A DNA stretch of 14,632 bases, taken from positions 1 through 14,632 of the forward strand of contig JAIJJM010000017.1 of NCBI GenBank assembly GCA_022728415.1, read 5' to 3'. The notes under the pieces are model-generated. The model ran no database searches and had not been told where the DNA came from. It saw nothing but the letters and a program-made list of their open reading frames with translations. Shown in pieces: positions 7,419-14,320 of this stretch. A program made the translations under genes and the position numbers. The first letter of the stretch is position 1. The number at the start of each line of letters is the position of its first letter. This DNA is from Collinsella sp. (GTDB taxonomy: Bacteria > Actinomycetota > Coriobacteriia > Coriobacteriales > Coriobacteriaceae).

Positions 7419-8636
7419 TTAGTCCTCCTTATCGACTTTCGCCGTTGTACCGTCCTTGACCTCATCAGGGGTTACTTCGGACCCCACTTGAGACTCATCA
7501 TCCCAGGACGCAACCAAAATCTCGCAATTGCCGTCCGCAAAAGTACCGAGCTCATAGTCTTCGGTGCGATACACCAGTCCCTTGGATGTCACATACAAGC
7601 ATGTTGAACCCTTGATTGAATAGTCTGAGGAATTGCTCCGCATGAGCATAGAGTTGTAATCAGACGGATACTTTTTGCCCATTTCCGTAAGATACGGCCA
7701 AACTGCCGAACTCATAGAACTGGCAAGATCCTCGGTATCAATGCCGAACATGTCCTGAGGACTAACAGTGTCACCCGTATGCAAATCAAAAATAACACCA
7801 GTCACAACCGTGTCGCCATGCGGACCCCATCCCGTCGAATAGCGCTCGTCACGGATACAGAAATAGTTCACATCCATGTACGTAACCGTCACGTTTCTCG
7901 ATATGCAGGGAAATTCGCCATCGGGATATAACTCTGCATCTGATTGCTCATTATCTGATGCCCGATTCGTTCGCTCCGCATCAATTTGAAGGGGCTCGAG
8001 AATCGCCTTGTTAATTTTGTCTGCGACGTCGTCTTTGGCAGAGCTCTTAAGTTGCGGATAGGACCATTCCATGTTAGCCCGCTCGCCCTGGTTGAGCATA
8101 GGGTCGACCGGAGCAGACACCGTCAATGACTTTTCCTCCAGCGTATAGACAACTTCTTCGGCCGCTCTCTCGTCCTTCTTGGGCCTTTCGGTCGCTTGCT
8201 CCTGTTGCACGGATTGCTGCTGGAGATTGGGCTCGATGACGTTCTTGTAGAGCATGAAAGCAGCGTAAGCGATGCCTGCCGCGGCGATGAAAGCGGCGAT
8301 CATGATAGCAAACTGCGGCACCAGGCGGTTACCGACCTGACAGCGTCGCATAAAGAAGTTGTACATCTGGGAGTGACCGCTACTCGCGGTCTTCGAGACC
8401 GGCTCGGGTCTCGGTTCCGCTGTGGACTCGGCATTCGCGGATCCTATCGCAGAGTCCGTTTTGGTATTTGCAGACTCCAACATGACTTCAGCGGACGAGG
8501 ACTCTCGCGCCAGCGGCTCGGCGCCGGACCCTTCCTCGGCCGCAGTTTTACCCGAGAGTCCTTCCAAGGGCAGCCCGCATTCGGTACAGTACCGCGCATC
8601 GTCACTGATCTTGCTACCGCATTTGGGGCAAAACAT
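7419..8636 (-). CDS. Zinc-ribbon, single-pass membrane protein with DUF3298/RsiV-like outer domain
   Basis: The protein has 405 residues from the ATG at 8636, chosen because it places MFCPKCG first and is preceded by AGAAGAAAG; the open frame extends 26 codons further without a better site. The zinc ribbon has Cys 3, 6, 17, 20. An Ala/Ser/Glu linker (25-88) leads to FFMRRCQVGNRL and a helix at about 105-130. A Gln-rich stalk (NLQQQSVQQEQ) and a charged segment follow. Residues about 165-380 form the outer domain. It ends with YELGTFADGNCEILVASWDD, which matches the closing strand pattern of DUF3298 (the C-terminal domain of RsiV-type anti-sigma factors and lysozyme-binding proteins). Whether it binds a ligand is inference. 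The membrane-flanking part resembles the protein at 526-2016 although the outer domains differ. First gene of a two-gene unit with 5801-7417. Confidence 0.85.
   Translation of the reverse strand: MFCPKCGSKISDDARYCTECGLPLEGLSGKTAAEEGSGAEPLARESSSAEVMLESANTKTDSAIGSANAESTAEPRPEPVSKTASSGHSQMYNFFMRRCQVGNRLVPQFAIMIAAFIAAAGIAYAAFMLYKNVIEPNLQQQSVQQEQATERPKKDERAAEEVVYTLEEKSLTVSAPVDPMLNQGERANMEWSYPQLKSSAKDDVADKINKAILEPLQIDAERTNRASDNEQSDAELYPDGEFPCISRNVTVTYMDVNYFCIRDERYSTGWGPHGDTVVTGVIFDLHTGDTVSPQDMFGIDTEDLASSMSSAVWPYLTEMGKKYPSDYNSMLMRSNSSDYSIKGSTCLYVTSKGLVYRTEDYELGTFADGNCEILVASWDDESQVGSEVTPDEVKDGTTAKVDKED
7421..7430 (-). promoter_or_regulatory. Ribosome-binding site inside the last codons of the upstream gene
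   Basis: The minus strand reads AAGGAGGACTAACATG. The codons for the final Lys-Glu-Asp of the 8636 gene are themselves the ribosome-binding site for the next gene, with TAA and ATG one base apart. This fixes the downstream start at 7417 and predicts translational coupling. Confidence 0.8.
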
Positions 8637-8777
8637 GGGCTTTCTTCTCCGATTCCCTTTAGTCTCACTGAGTCGTAAGTTACTCACGTGCTGTACGCTA
8701 CGTAGTTTAACCATTTCTTAAGCAAGCCAATGGACCGCTTGGACAGACGCATACCCACTCAAGTGACCCTATACCGG

Positions 8778-8939
8778 CTAGTTATCCTGGCTCATGGCAT
8801 GAGTGTCAGTGTAAGAATTTTCGCTGAACAGGTCCGCCCCCTCGAAGTCCGAGCCGATGCTCAACTTGAAGCCATTTTTTGCCGAGATGGAGAAATCGCC
8901 GCTGATATCCATATCATGCTCGCGGCCAACCGCCCTCAT
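8778..8939 (-). pseudogene. 53-residue orphan ORF, probable C-terminal remnant of a lost gene
   Basis: The frame reads MRAVGREHDMDISGDFSISA and ends in HAMSQDN followed by TAG at 8780-8778. Its codons (ATC, TTC, TCC, GGC, GAC) look like those of the real genes here, and the product alternates polar and hydrophobic residues like beta strands. There is only a weak GGTGGGA upstream of the ATG, and an in-frame TGA lies eight codons before it. It sits between the purine operon terminator and the zinc-ribbon gene at 8636. A fragment of a decayed gene, perhaps another outer domain, fits best; a small functional protein is possible. The rest of 8637-9086 holds the terminator at 8994 and no other convincing gene. 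Confidence 0.35.
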
Positions 8940-8993
8940 TTTCCGAAGTCCCACCCGTCACGTTATCAGGAGCCCGAAGTCAAAGAGATAGTA

Positions 8994-9039
8994 AAAGCCG
9001 ATTGGGGCACATGTGATTCCATATGCCCCAATCGGCTTT
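8994..9039 (-). terminator. Terminator of the purF-purM-purN cluster
   Basis: A perfect 16-bp inverted repeat (8994-9009 with 9024-9039, arm AAAGCCGATTGGGGCA) has a 14-base loop. On the minus strand the stem ends in CTTTT before ACTATCTCTTTG. It lies 48 bases after the purN stop. It may also act rightward, but no rightward gene precedes it. Confidence 0.8.
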
Positions 9040-9086
9040 ATAGTCGTTTACGCCTCAGAGAAACCTAGGTGGCCCGTTTACACGCG

Positions 9087-9785
9087 CTAGCGCGCCGCAT
9101 CAACTGCGACCTTGCCGCTCTCCAGCACGTGGACGCGGCCGTCGGCGAGCATCTGCACGACCTCGGGATACAGCACGTGCTCAATCGCATGGATATGCTC
9201 CTCGAGCGTGTCGACGTCCCAGCCTTCCTCGACAGCCAGCGCACGCTGGGCGATGATGGGGCCGTTGTCGTAAATCTCGTTTGCAAAATGCACGGTCACG
9301 CCGGTCACCTTGACGCCGCGAGCAAACGCATCGTCGATCGCATGGGCACCGGTAAAGCTCGGCAGCAGCGCCGGATGCAGGTTGACCACGCGGTTGGGGA
9401 ACGCCGCCAGCAGCGGCGTGTGCACCATGCGCATGTAACCGGCCATCACCACGTACTCGCAGCCGCGCTCGAGCAGCTCATGCGCGATGATCTCGTCGGC
9501 GGCGATGGGGTCGGCATAGACATCCTTGGACAGCGTAAGCGTCTGGATACCCGCACGCTCGGCGCGCTGCAAGCCCTTGGCCGAAGGACGGCTCGACACC
9601 ACAAGCTCAATCGAGGCGTTGAGCTCGCCGGCGGCGATCAGGTCGATCAGCGCCTGCAGGTTGGTACCCGAACCGCTGATAAGTACGCCAATCTTGAGCG
9701 GCTCAGCCGTATCGGTGCCGGTCGGACGGGTGTAGGGCACAAAACCCAGACCCTCACTAGCAGCCATCTGCTCGTTAGCGCTCAT
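9087..9785 (-). CDS. purN: Phosphoribosylglycinamide formyltransferase (GAR transformylase)
   Basis: This cytoplasmic enzyme moves a formyl group from 10-formyltetrahydrofolate to GAR, the third step of purine synthesis. From the ATG at 9785 it has 232 residues, some 20 more than the E. coli enzyme. The excess is a poorly conserved N-terminal tail of about 28 residues before KIGVLISGSGTNLQA (31-45), the phosphate-binding start of the family. The catalytic trio is visible as Asn135 and His137 in VVNLHPALLPSF and Asp173 in YDNGPIIAQ. The start overlaps the end of purM by 11 bases (ATGAGCGCTAA), so translation is likely coupled. A second ATG six codons later lacks a better ribosome-binding site. 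It is the last gene of the purine cluster and is followed by a strong terminator. Confidence 0.96.
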   Translation of the reverse strand: MSANEQMAASEGLGFVPYTRPTGTDTAEPLKIGVLISGSGTNLQALIDLIAAGELNASIELVVSSRPSAKGLQRAERAGIQTLTLSKDVYADPIAADEIIAHELLERGCEYVVMAGYMRMVHTPLLAAFPNRVVNLHPALLPSFTGAHAIDDAFARGVKVTGVTVHFANEIYDNGPIIAQRALAVEEGWDVDTLEEHIHAIEHVLYPEVVQMLADGRVHVLESGKVAVDAAR

Positions 9786-10878
9786 CGGAGTACACGACCT
9801 TACCGGAACCCTCGACGCACTCGCCCACGCGGAACGGCTTCTCGCCCAGCGCAACCAGGGCCTCGGTAACCGCGGCCTCGTCCTCTGGGGCGACGATCAG
9901 GCACAGGCCAACGCCCATGTTGAAGGTCTTGCATGCCTCGTTGGGCGCGAGCTCGGCCTGGCGCGACACGTAGGTGATGACAGACGGAACGTCCCAGCCC
10001 ATCTCGGCGCCGTTGCGGGTGACCACGGCGTCGACGTCGTCGGCAAGCGCGCGGTTGAGGTTCTCGGTGATGCCGCCGCCGGTGATATGGGCAATGGCGT
10101 GAACGTTGGCGCCGCCGCGGAGCAGCTCCAGAATCGGCTTGACATAGATGCGCGTGGGAGCCAGCAGGGCATCGGCCAGCGATGCGCCGCCGAGCTCCTC
10201 GAGCGGACGGCTTAGCTCCTCGGCCTTAGCGGCGGCCTCGGGTGTGCCCGGCTTGATGCCGTCGACACCGATGACCTTGCGCACGAGCGAGTAGCCGTTG
10301 GAGTGCACGCCGGTGGAAGGCAGGCCCAGGATCACATCGCCAGGGCGGACGTTTGCGGGGTCGAGCATCTTGGAACGGTCGACGACGCCCACGGTAAAGC
10401 CGGCAAGATCGTAGTCGGCGGGAGCCATGACGCCCGGGTGCTCGGCCATCTCGCCGCCCACGAGCGCGCAGCCCGCGAGCTTGCAGCCGTCAGCCACGCC
10501 CTTGATGATCTTTGCCATGTGCTCGGCCTCAATGTGACCGATGGCGACGTAGTCCAGGAAGAACAGCGGCTCGGCGCCCGAAGCCAAAATGTCGTTGACG
10601 CACATGGCGACCAGGTCCTGGCCCACCGTCTCGTGACGGTCCATGATCTGGGCGAGCACGAGCTTGGTACCCACGCCGTCGGTACCGCTGATCAGGATCG
10701 GGTCTTCCATATCCTTAAGCGCGGCGGCCGAGAACAAACCGCCAAAGCCGCCGATGCCGCCGATAACCTCGGGGCGGTTGGTGTCCTTGACCATCTGCTT
10801 AATAGCGTCGACGGCGCGGCCGCCCTCGGCGGTATCGACGCCGGCGTCCTCGTACGTCACATGCTTGCTGTCGCTCAT
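9775..10878 (-). CDS. purM: Phosphoribosylformylglycinamidine cyclo-ligase (AIR synthetase)
   Basis: This enzyme closes the imidazole ring of FGAM with ATP to give AIR, step five of purine synthesis. The 367 residues compare with 345 in E. coli. Family motifs appear in order: SGTDGVGTKLVLAQ (64-77), the GQDLVAMCVNDILASGAEPL segment (86-105) that forms the ATP site, ALVGGEMAEHPG (138-149), GLPSTGVHSNGYSLVRKV (185-202) and AHITGGGITENL (263-274). The ATG at 10878 is preceded by AGAGGAAGG, a strong ribosome-binding site. purN starts inside its last codons. Upstream, 157 bases with two inverted repeats separate it from purF, so its transcription may depend on read-through or on a separate promoter that I cannot identify. 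Confidence 0.97.
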   Translation of the reverse strand: MSDSKHVTYEDAGVDTAEGGRAVDAIKQMVKDTNRPEVIGGIGGFGGLFSAAALKDMEDPILISGTDGVGTKLVLAQIMDRHETVGQDLVAMCVNDILASGAEPLFFLDYVAIGHIEAEHMAKIIKGVADGCKLAGCALVGGEMAEHPGVMAPADYDLAGFTVGVVDRSKMLDPANVRPGDVILGLPSTGVHSNGYSLVRKVIGVDGIKPGTPEAAAKAEELSRPLEELGGASLADALLAPTRIYVKPILELLRGGANVHAIAHITGGGITENLNRALADDVDAVVTRNGAEMGWDVPSVITYVSRQAELAPNEACKTFNMGVGLCLIVAPEDEAAVTEALVALGEKPFRVGECVEGSGKVVYSDER

Positions 10879-10948
10879 CTGAGCCTTCCTCTCCCACTAC
10901 CGTGGCGCCGCGCGGGCGCCAAACGGTGCTCATAGTTGCGTTCATTTC

Positions 10949-10985
10949 GGCGCGCGTCATAACAACACGCGCCGTCATATCAACA
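10949..10985 (-). repeat. Inverted repeat and 13-base direct repeat in the purM leader
   Basis: GGCGCGCGT (10949-10957) and ACACGCGCC (10965-10973) can pair over 9 positions with one mismatch around a 7-base loop. Overlapping it, CGTCATAACAACA (10955-10967) recurs as CGTCATATCAACA (10973-10985) with an 18-base period. It lies 71-107 bases before the purM start and could be a leader structure or protein site. No regulator is identified. Confidence 0.45.
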
Positions 10986-10996
10986 AAACAGCAGAT

Positions 10997-11037
10997 AAAA
11001 CCTGCCAAAATAAACCTGTCCCTAAATGGCAGGTTTT
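10997..11037 (-). terminator. Hairpin at the end of purF, possible partial terminator
   Basis: An 11-bp inverted repeat, AAAACCTGCCA (10997-11007) with TGGCAGGTTTT (11027-11037), has a 19-base loop and overlaps the purF stop codon (11036-11038). On the minus strand the stem ends in GGTTTTATC followed by a T-rich stretch. It is weaker than the three terminators elsewhere in the window and may only lower read-through into purM. Confidence 0.5.
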
Positions 11038-12706
11038 AGGCCTCGCTGTGCTCCTCTTCCCAGCTGCGATCGACATATTTCTCGACCACGGCGTCGTCGT
11101 CAAAGTGCAGTGGCTTGTCCAGGTTGCGGGGCTTAAAGCCCTCCATGAACTTGTCGCGGCCAAAGCTCTCGGGAATCGCCACGGGATAGCGTCCGGTAAA
11201 GCACGCATCGCAGTAACCGCCCTTGGGCATGACCTTCAGCAGGCCCTCGACCGAAAGGAAGGCCAGCGAATCGGCGCCGATATACTCGCAAATCTCGTCG
11301 ACCGTCTTGTTGGCGCTGATAAGCTGCGACTGCACGTCGGTATCGATGCCATAGAAGCACGGCCAGATGACCTCGGGCGAGTTGATGCGAATATGAATCT
11401 CCTTGGCGCCGGCGTTGCGCAGCATCTTGACGAGCTGCACCATTGTGGTGCCGCGGACGATGGAGTCGTCGATGACGACCAGGCGCTTGCCCTCGATGTT
11501 GTCGCGCAGCGGGTTGAGTTTCATACGCACGCCCATGGCGCGCAGCTCCTGCGTGGGCTCGATAAACGTGCGGCCCACATAGCGATTCTTGATGAGGCCC
11601 TCGCCAAAGGGAATGCCGCTCTCGTGCGAATAGCCCTCCGCGGGCGGCAGGCCGGAGTCGGGCACGCCAATGACCAGGTCGGCATCGACGGGCTCCTCGT
11701 GTGCCAGCTGACGACCCATGTCATAACGGCAGGCGTAGACGCTCTTACCGTTCATGATGGAATCGGGGCGGGCAAAGTAGACCTGCTCAAAGATGCAGTT
11801 GGCGGACTCTTCGGCTGCGGGCACGCCCTGCTCGGATACCAGGCCCTCGGCGCTGATGCGCAAAATCTCGCCGGGACGAACATCACGCACGTACTCGGCG
11901 CCCACAATATCGAGCGCGCAGGTCTCGGAGGCAACGACCCAGCCGCCGGCGCGCGTGACATGGACGGCGGAGTCGACCGTCGAGGCACCGTCTTGCGAGG
12001 GCAGCTGCGAAACAGAAGCGGTGTCGGCCTGATCCAGACCCTCGTCCACGAGCTTTCCCAGCACCAGCGGGCGAATGCCATGCGGGTCGCGGAAAGCGTA
12101 GAGCGCCTGCTCGTTGATGAGCGTCATGGCGTAGCCGCCGCGCACGAGCTCCATGGTCTTGCGAATACCCTCGCGCAGGTGGCCCGTACGCTGGGTAAAG
12201 TAGCCGATAAGCTTGGTCGCGACCTCGGAATCCGAATTGGAGAGGAACGGCACGCCCAGCTCGATCAGCTGACGGCGCAGCTCGTCGGTATTAACCAGAG
12301 TGCCGTTGTGAGCAAGCGCGATGATGACGCTATTGATGGTAGAAAGATGCGGCTGCGAGGCTTCCCAGCTCTTGGCGCCGGCGGTGCCATAGCGCACGTG
12401 GCCCACGGCCAGCTGGCCGGAGAGCGTCGACAGGTCGGCGTTGGAGAACACGCGATCGAGCAGTCCCAGGTCTTTACGAACCATAACCGTGCCGCCATCG
12501 CCCACGGCGATTCCCGCCGATTCCTGGCCGCGATGCTGCAGCGCGCGCAGACCAAAGTACGTCAGTCGAGCCACATCGCGATCGGGCGCCCACACACCAA
12601 AAACACCGCATTCCTCATGCAGCTGGTCGGAGTCCGGATCATACGTCGACATGGTCGCCACCTGTCCCGTGGCACGCTCGGCCGCGCGGATGGTTTCTTG
12701 AGACAT
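11036..12706 (-). CDS. purF: Amidophosphoribosyltransferase, iron-sulfur type
   Basis: The enzyme commits PRPP and glutamine to purine synthesis by making phosphoribosylamine. The 556 residues have a class II glutamine amidotransferase domain first. The catalytic Cys is Cys33 in LHEECGVFGV, so a 32-residue propeptide would be removed. RYGT (105-108) and AHNGTLVNT (132-140) belong to the same domain. The second domain carries the PRPP motif VVIDDSIVRGTT (410-421). Four Cys match the cluster ligands of the B. subtilis-type enzyme: Cys304 (ANCIFEQ), Cys450 (WPCFYGID) and Cys499/Cys502 (YCDACFTG). This suggests a [4Fe-4S], oxygen-sensitive form. A Gln/Ser/Asp-rich stretch at about 224-247 looks like an insertion. 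GAGGGG precedes the ATG; a second ATG at residue 19 also has an AGGTGG site, so the exact start is not certain. Confidence 0.97.
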   Translation of the reverse strand: MSQETIRAAERATGQVATMSTYDPDSDQLHEECGVFGVWAPDRDVARLTYFGLRALQHRGQESAGIAVGDGGTVMVRKDLGLLDRVFSNADLSTLSGQLAVGHVRYGTAGAKSWEASQPHLSTINSVIIALAHNGTLVNTDELRRQLIELGVPFLSNSDSEVATKLIGYFTQRTGHLREGIRKTMELVRGGYAMTLINEQALYAFRDPHGIRPLVLGKLVDEGLDQADTASVSQLPSQDGASTVDSAVHVTRAGGWVVASETCALDIVGAEYVRDVRPGEILRISAEGLVSEQGVPAAEESANCIFEQVYFARPDSIMNGKSVYACRYDMGRQLAHEEPVDADLVIGVPDSGLPPAEGYSHESGIPFGEGLIKNRYVGRTFIEPTQELRAMGVRMKLNPLRDNIEGKRLVVIDDSIVRGTTMVQLVKMLRNAGAKEIHIRINSPEVIWPCFYGIDTDVQSQLISANKTVDEICEYIGADSLAFLSVEGLLKVMPKGGYCDACFTGRYPVAIPESFGRDKFMEGFKPRNLDKPLHFDDDAVVEKYVDRSWEEEHSEA

Positions 12707-12747
12707 GGCATCCCCTCAGAGCCTCGTTATTTGGCGTTACCCGCCCT

Positions 12748-12753
12748 ATTATA
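12748..12753 (-). promoter_or_regulatory. Candidate -10 box of purF
   Basis: A perfect leftward TATAAT lies 42 bases before the purF start. No convincing -35 hexamer is seen at 16-18 bases, so it may need an activator or be a chance match. I see no purine riboswitch in 12707-12991. Confidence 0.4.
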
Positions 12754-12918
12754 CGCACGGCAAGACAGGCACTCCCGCGCATGAGCAGCGCTTTTTAAAA
12801 GCCCACCGAGCTTATAATCCGTTTTGCGGCCAAACATTTTATCGGTCTGTCCGGTGCAAGCGCCCACGCCCCCAGATGGCCGCCGCGTCCACCGTTGGGG
12901 ATTACAAAGTTGCAATTG

Positions 12919-12930
12919 GGACGTTCGTCC
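12919..12930. promoter_or_regulatory. Short palindrome upstream of the rightward promoter
   Basis: GGACG-TT-CGTCC is a perfect 5+5 inverted repeat ending six bases before the -35 box at 12937. It lies between divergent genes and could bind a regulator. Short palindromes like this also occur by chance in GC-rich DNA. Confidence 0.3.
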
Positions 12931-12936
12931 TGTCTT

Positions 12937-12965
12937 TTGGCAGGTCGGCGGCGTATCCTTATAAC
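12937..12965 (+). promoter_or_regulatory. Sigma-70-type promoter of the CmpB-family gene
   Basis: TTGGCA (12937-12942), exactly 17 bases, then TATAAC (12960-12965), followed by the ATG at 12992. Both boxes differ from consensus by one base. GAGAAAGG before the ATG is the ribosome-binding site. Confidence 0.7.
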
Positions 12966-12991
12966 CTGAAACAAAGCGAGAAAGGTTCTGT

Positions 12992-14221
12992 ATGAATCGA
13001 AACGAACTCGACCCCAGCGTCCCCAGCGCCACGGAGGTCAAGAAGATCCCGCTCATCATTAAGGTGTACGCCGTCCTGTGCATCCTGTCCGGCGTGGGCA
13101 CGCTCCCGTCGGTCGCCGCCTTTATGTGGCAGGTCATCACCGCGCTCATTAACGGCAACGCCGCCGAAAAGCTCGGCGACAATATGCTGCTCGCGGTTGG
13201 ACTCATCGTCGCCGGCATCATGCTCTCTGCGGCAAGTGCCGTCATCCTGATCATCTTTGGCCTGGACCTTATCAAGAACCAGCGCCGCAACGCCGCGCGC
13301 CTCTCCTATATCCTTATCGCATTTACCGTCGTTGAGCTTTTGGTCGACGTGATGCTCCAGGGTATCGGGCCGTTCTTGCTGCGCCCCGCCATCCAGCTCG
13401 GCATCCTCGTCGCGCTTTCGGCCACCGTCGACCCCACGCTTCGTCAGGAGCGCGAACTGCAGCGCCGCCTGCAGGAGATGCTCGATCGCGACGCCGCCGC
13501 CGAGGGTATGCTCGGACGCGATGAGACCGGCGAAGGCTACATCAAGCTCAACTACTTCAACCTGTTCTGGGTGTTCTTTGTCTGCTGCATACTCGGCCTG
13601 GTCGCCGAGGACATCTGGCATATGACGGTCGACGACCCGGGCGTCTACCAGAACCGCGCCGGCATGCTGTTTGGCCCCTTCAGCCCCATCTACGGATTTG
13701 GCGCCGTACTCATGACCATGGTGCTCAACCGCTTCTACAAAAAGAACCCCATCATCATTTTCCTGGTAAGCGCTGTGCTCGGCGCGAGCTTTGAGGTGTT
13801 CGTGGGCTGGTTTATGCAGACCTCATTTGGCGTGGTCTCGTGGAGCTACTCGCACATGAAGTTGTTCGGCATGCCCGACCCACTCGCCATCCTTACGGGC
13901 GGACGCACCTGCACGGGCTTTGCCTGCCTGTGGGGCCTTGGTGGCCTTATCTGGATCAAGCTGCTGCTGCCGAGGCTGCTCAAGCTCATCAACATGATTC
14001 CGTGGAAGAGTCGCTACTCGGCTACCGTCCTCTTCACCATCATTATGCTGGTCGATGGCGTTATGACGCTGCAGTCACTCGATTATTGGTACCAGCGCGT
14101 CAACGGCACGGAGCCGAATATTCCCGTCGCGCAGTTCTACGGCAAGTATTTCGATAACGAGTACATGGAGAACCGCTTCCAGAGCATGACCATGAGCCCC
14201 AAGGATGCAACGCGCGTGTAG
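12992..14221 (+). CDS. Multi-spanning membrane protein, CmpB-type putative ABC transporter permease family
   Basis: The protein has 409 residues. Probable membrane helices lie near 22-50, 64-92, 103-145 (two), 187-207, 226-246, 253-275, 305-327 and 343-362. Residues from about 184 onward match the family annotated as putative ABC-transporter type IV or CmpB: FNLFWVFFVCCILGLVAEDIW, then NRAGMLFGPFSPIYGFGAVL (221-240), then SAVLGASFEVFVGWFMQ (260-276). The N-terminal half is an extra hydrophobic module. It is joined by a charged segment (149-180, ERELQRRLQEMLDRD) that may be a short coiled coil on the cytoplasmic face. No ATP-binding partner is encoded nearby, so transport is only the family's label. 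It is divergent from purF, has its own good promoter and ends at a strong terminator, so it is probably a single-gene unit. Confidence 0.85.
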   Translation: MNRNELDPSVPSATEVKKIPLIIKVYAVLCILSGVGTLPSVAAFMWQVITALINGNAAEKLGDNMLLAVGLIVAGIMLSAASAVILIIFGLDLIKNQRRNAARLSYILIAFTVVELLVDVMLQGIGPFLLRPAIQLGILVALSATVDPTLRQERELQRRLQEMLDRDAAAEGMLGRDETGEGYIKLNYFNLFWVFFVCCILGLVAEDIWHMTVDDPGVYQNRAGMLFGPFSPIYGFGAVLMTMVLNRFYKKNPIIIFLVSAVLGASFEVFVGWFMQTSFGVVSWSYSHMKLFGMPDPLAILTGGRTCTGFACLWGLGGLIWIKLLLPRLLKLINMIPWKSRYSATVLFTIIMLVDGVMTLQSLDYWYQRVNGTEPNIPVAQFYGKYFDNEYMENRFQSMTMSPKDATRV

Positions 14222-14254
14222 CGCCACGCAATGCCGAGATTTTCCAACGCACGG

Positions 14255-14297
14255 AAAAGCCCGCTGGCAGACTGATTGAGCTGCCAGCGGGCTTTTT
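14255..14297 (+). terminator. Strong bidirectional terminator
   Basis: A perfect 16-bp stem (14255-14270 with 14281-14296, arm AAAAGCCCGCTGGCAG) has a 10-base loop and a five-T run on the + strand at 14293-14297. On the minus strand the stem ends in four T. It lies between the rightward gene ending at 14221 and the leftward gene ending at 14321, and should serve both. Confidence 0.9.
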
Positions 14298-14320
14298 GTT
14301 GGCGAGTGCTGTTGCCGGCC

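Noticed and set aside
8730..9068. 112-codon + strand frame between the zinc-ribbon and purine blocks
   Set aside because: It runs straight through the terminator hairpin at 8994-9039 and has no ribosome-binding site. The opposite strand has the more gene-like frame.
11048..12784. 578-codon open frame on the + strand opposite purF
   Set aside because: Long antisense frames are common opposite GC-rich genes. The product is rich in His, Ala, Leu and Gly without motifs, while the other strand encodes an intact PurF.
12813..12818. TATAAT on the + strand in the purF divergent region
   Set aside because: There is no -35 box at proper distance, and a much better promoter (12937-12965) lies closer to the rightward gene.
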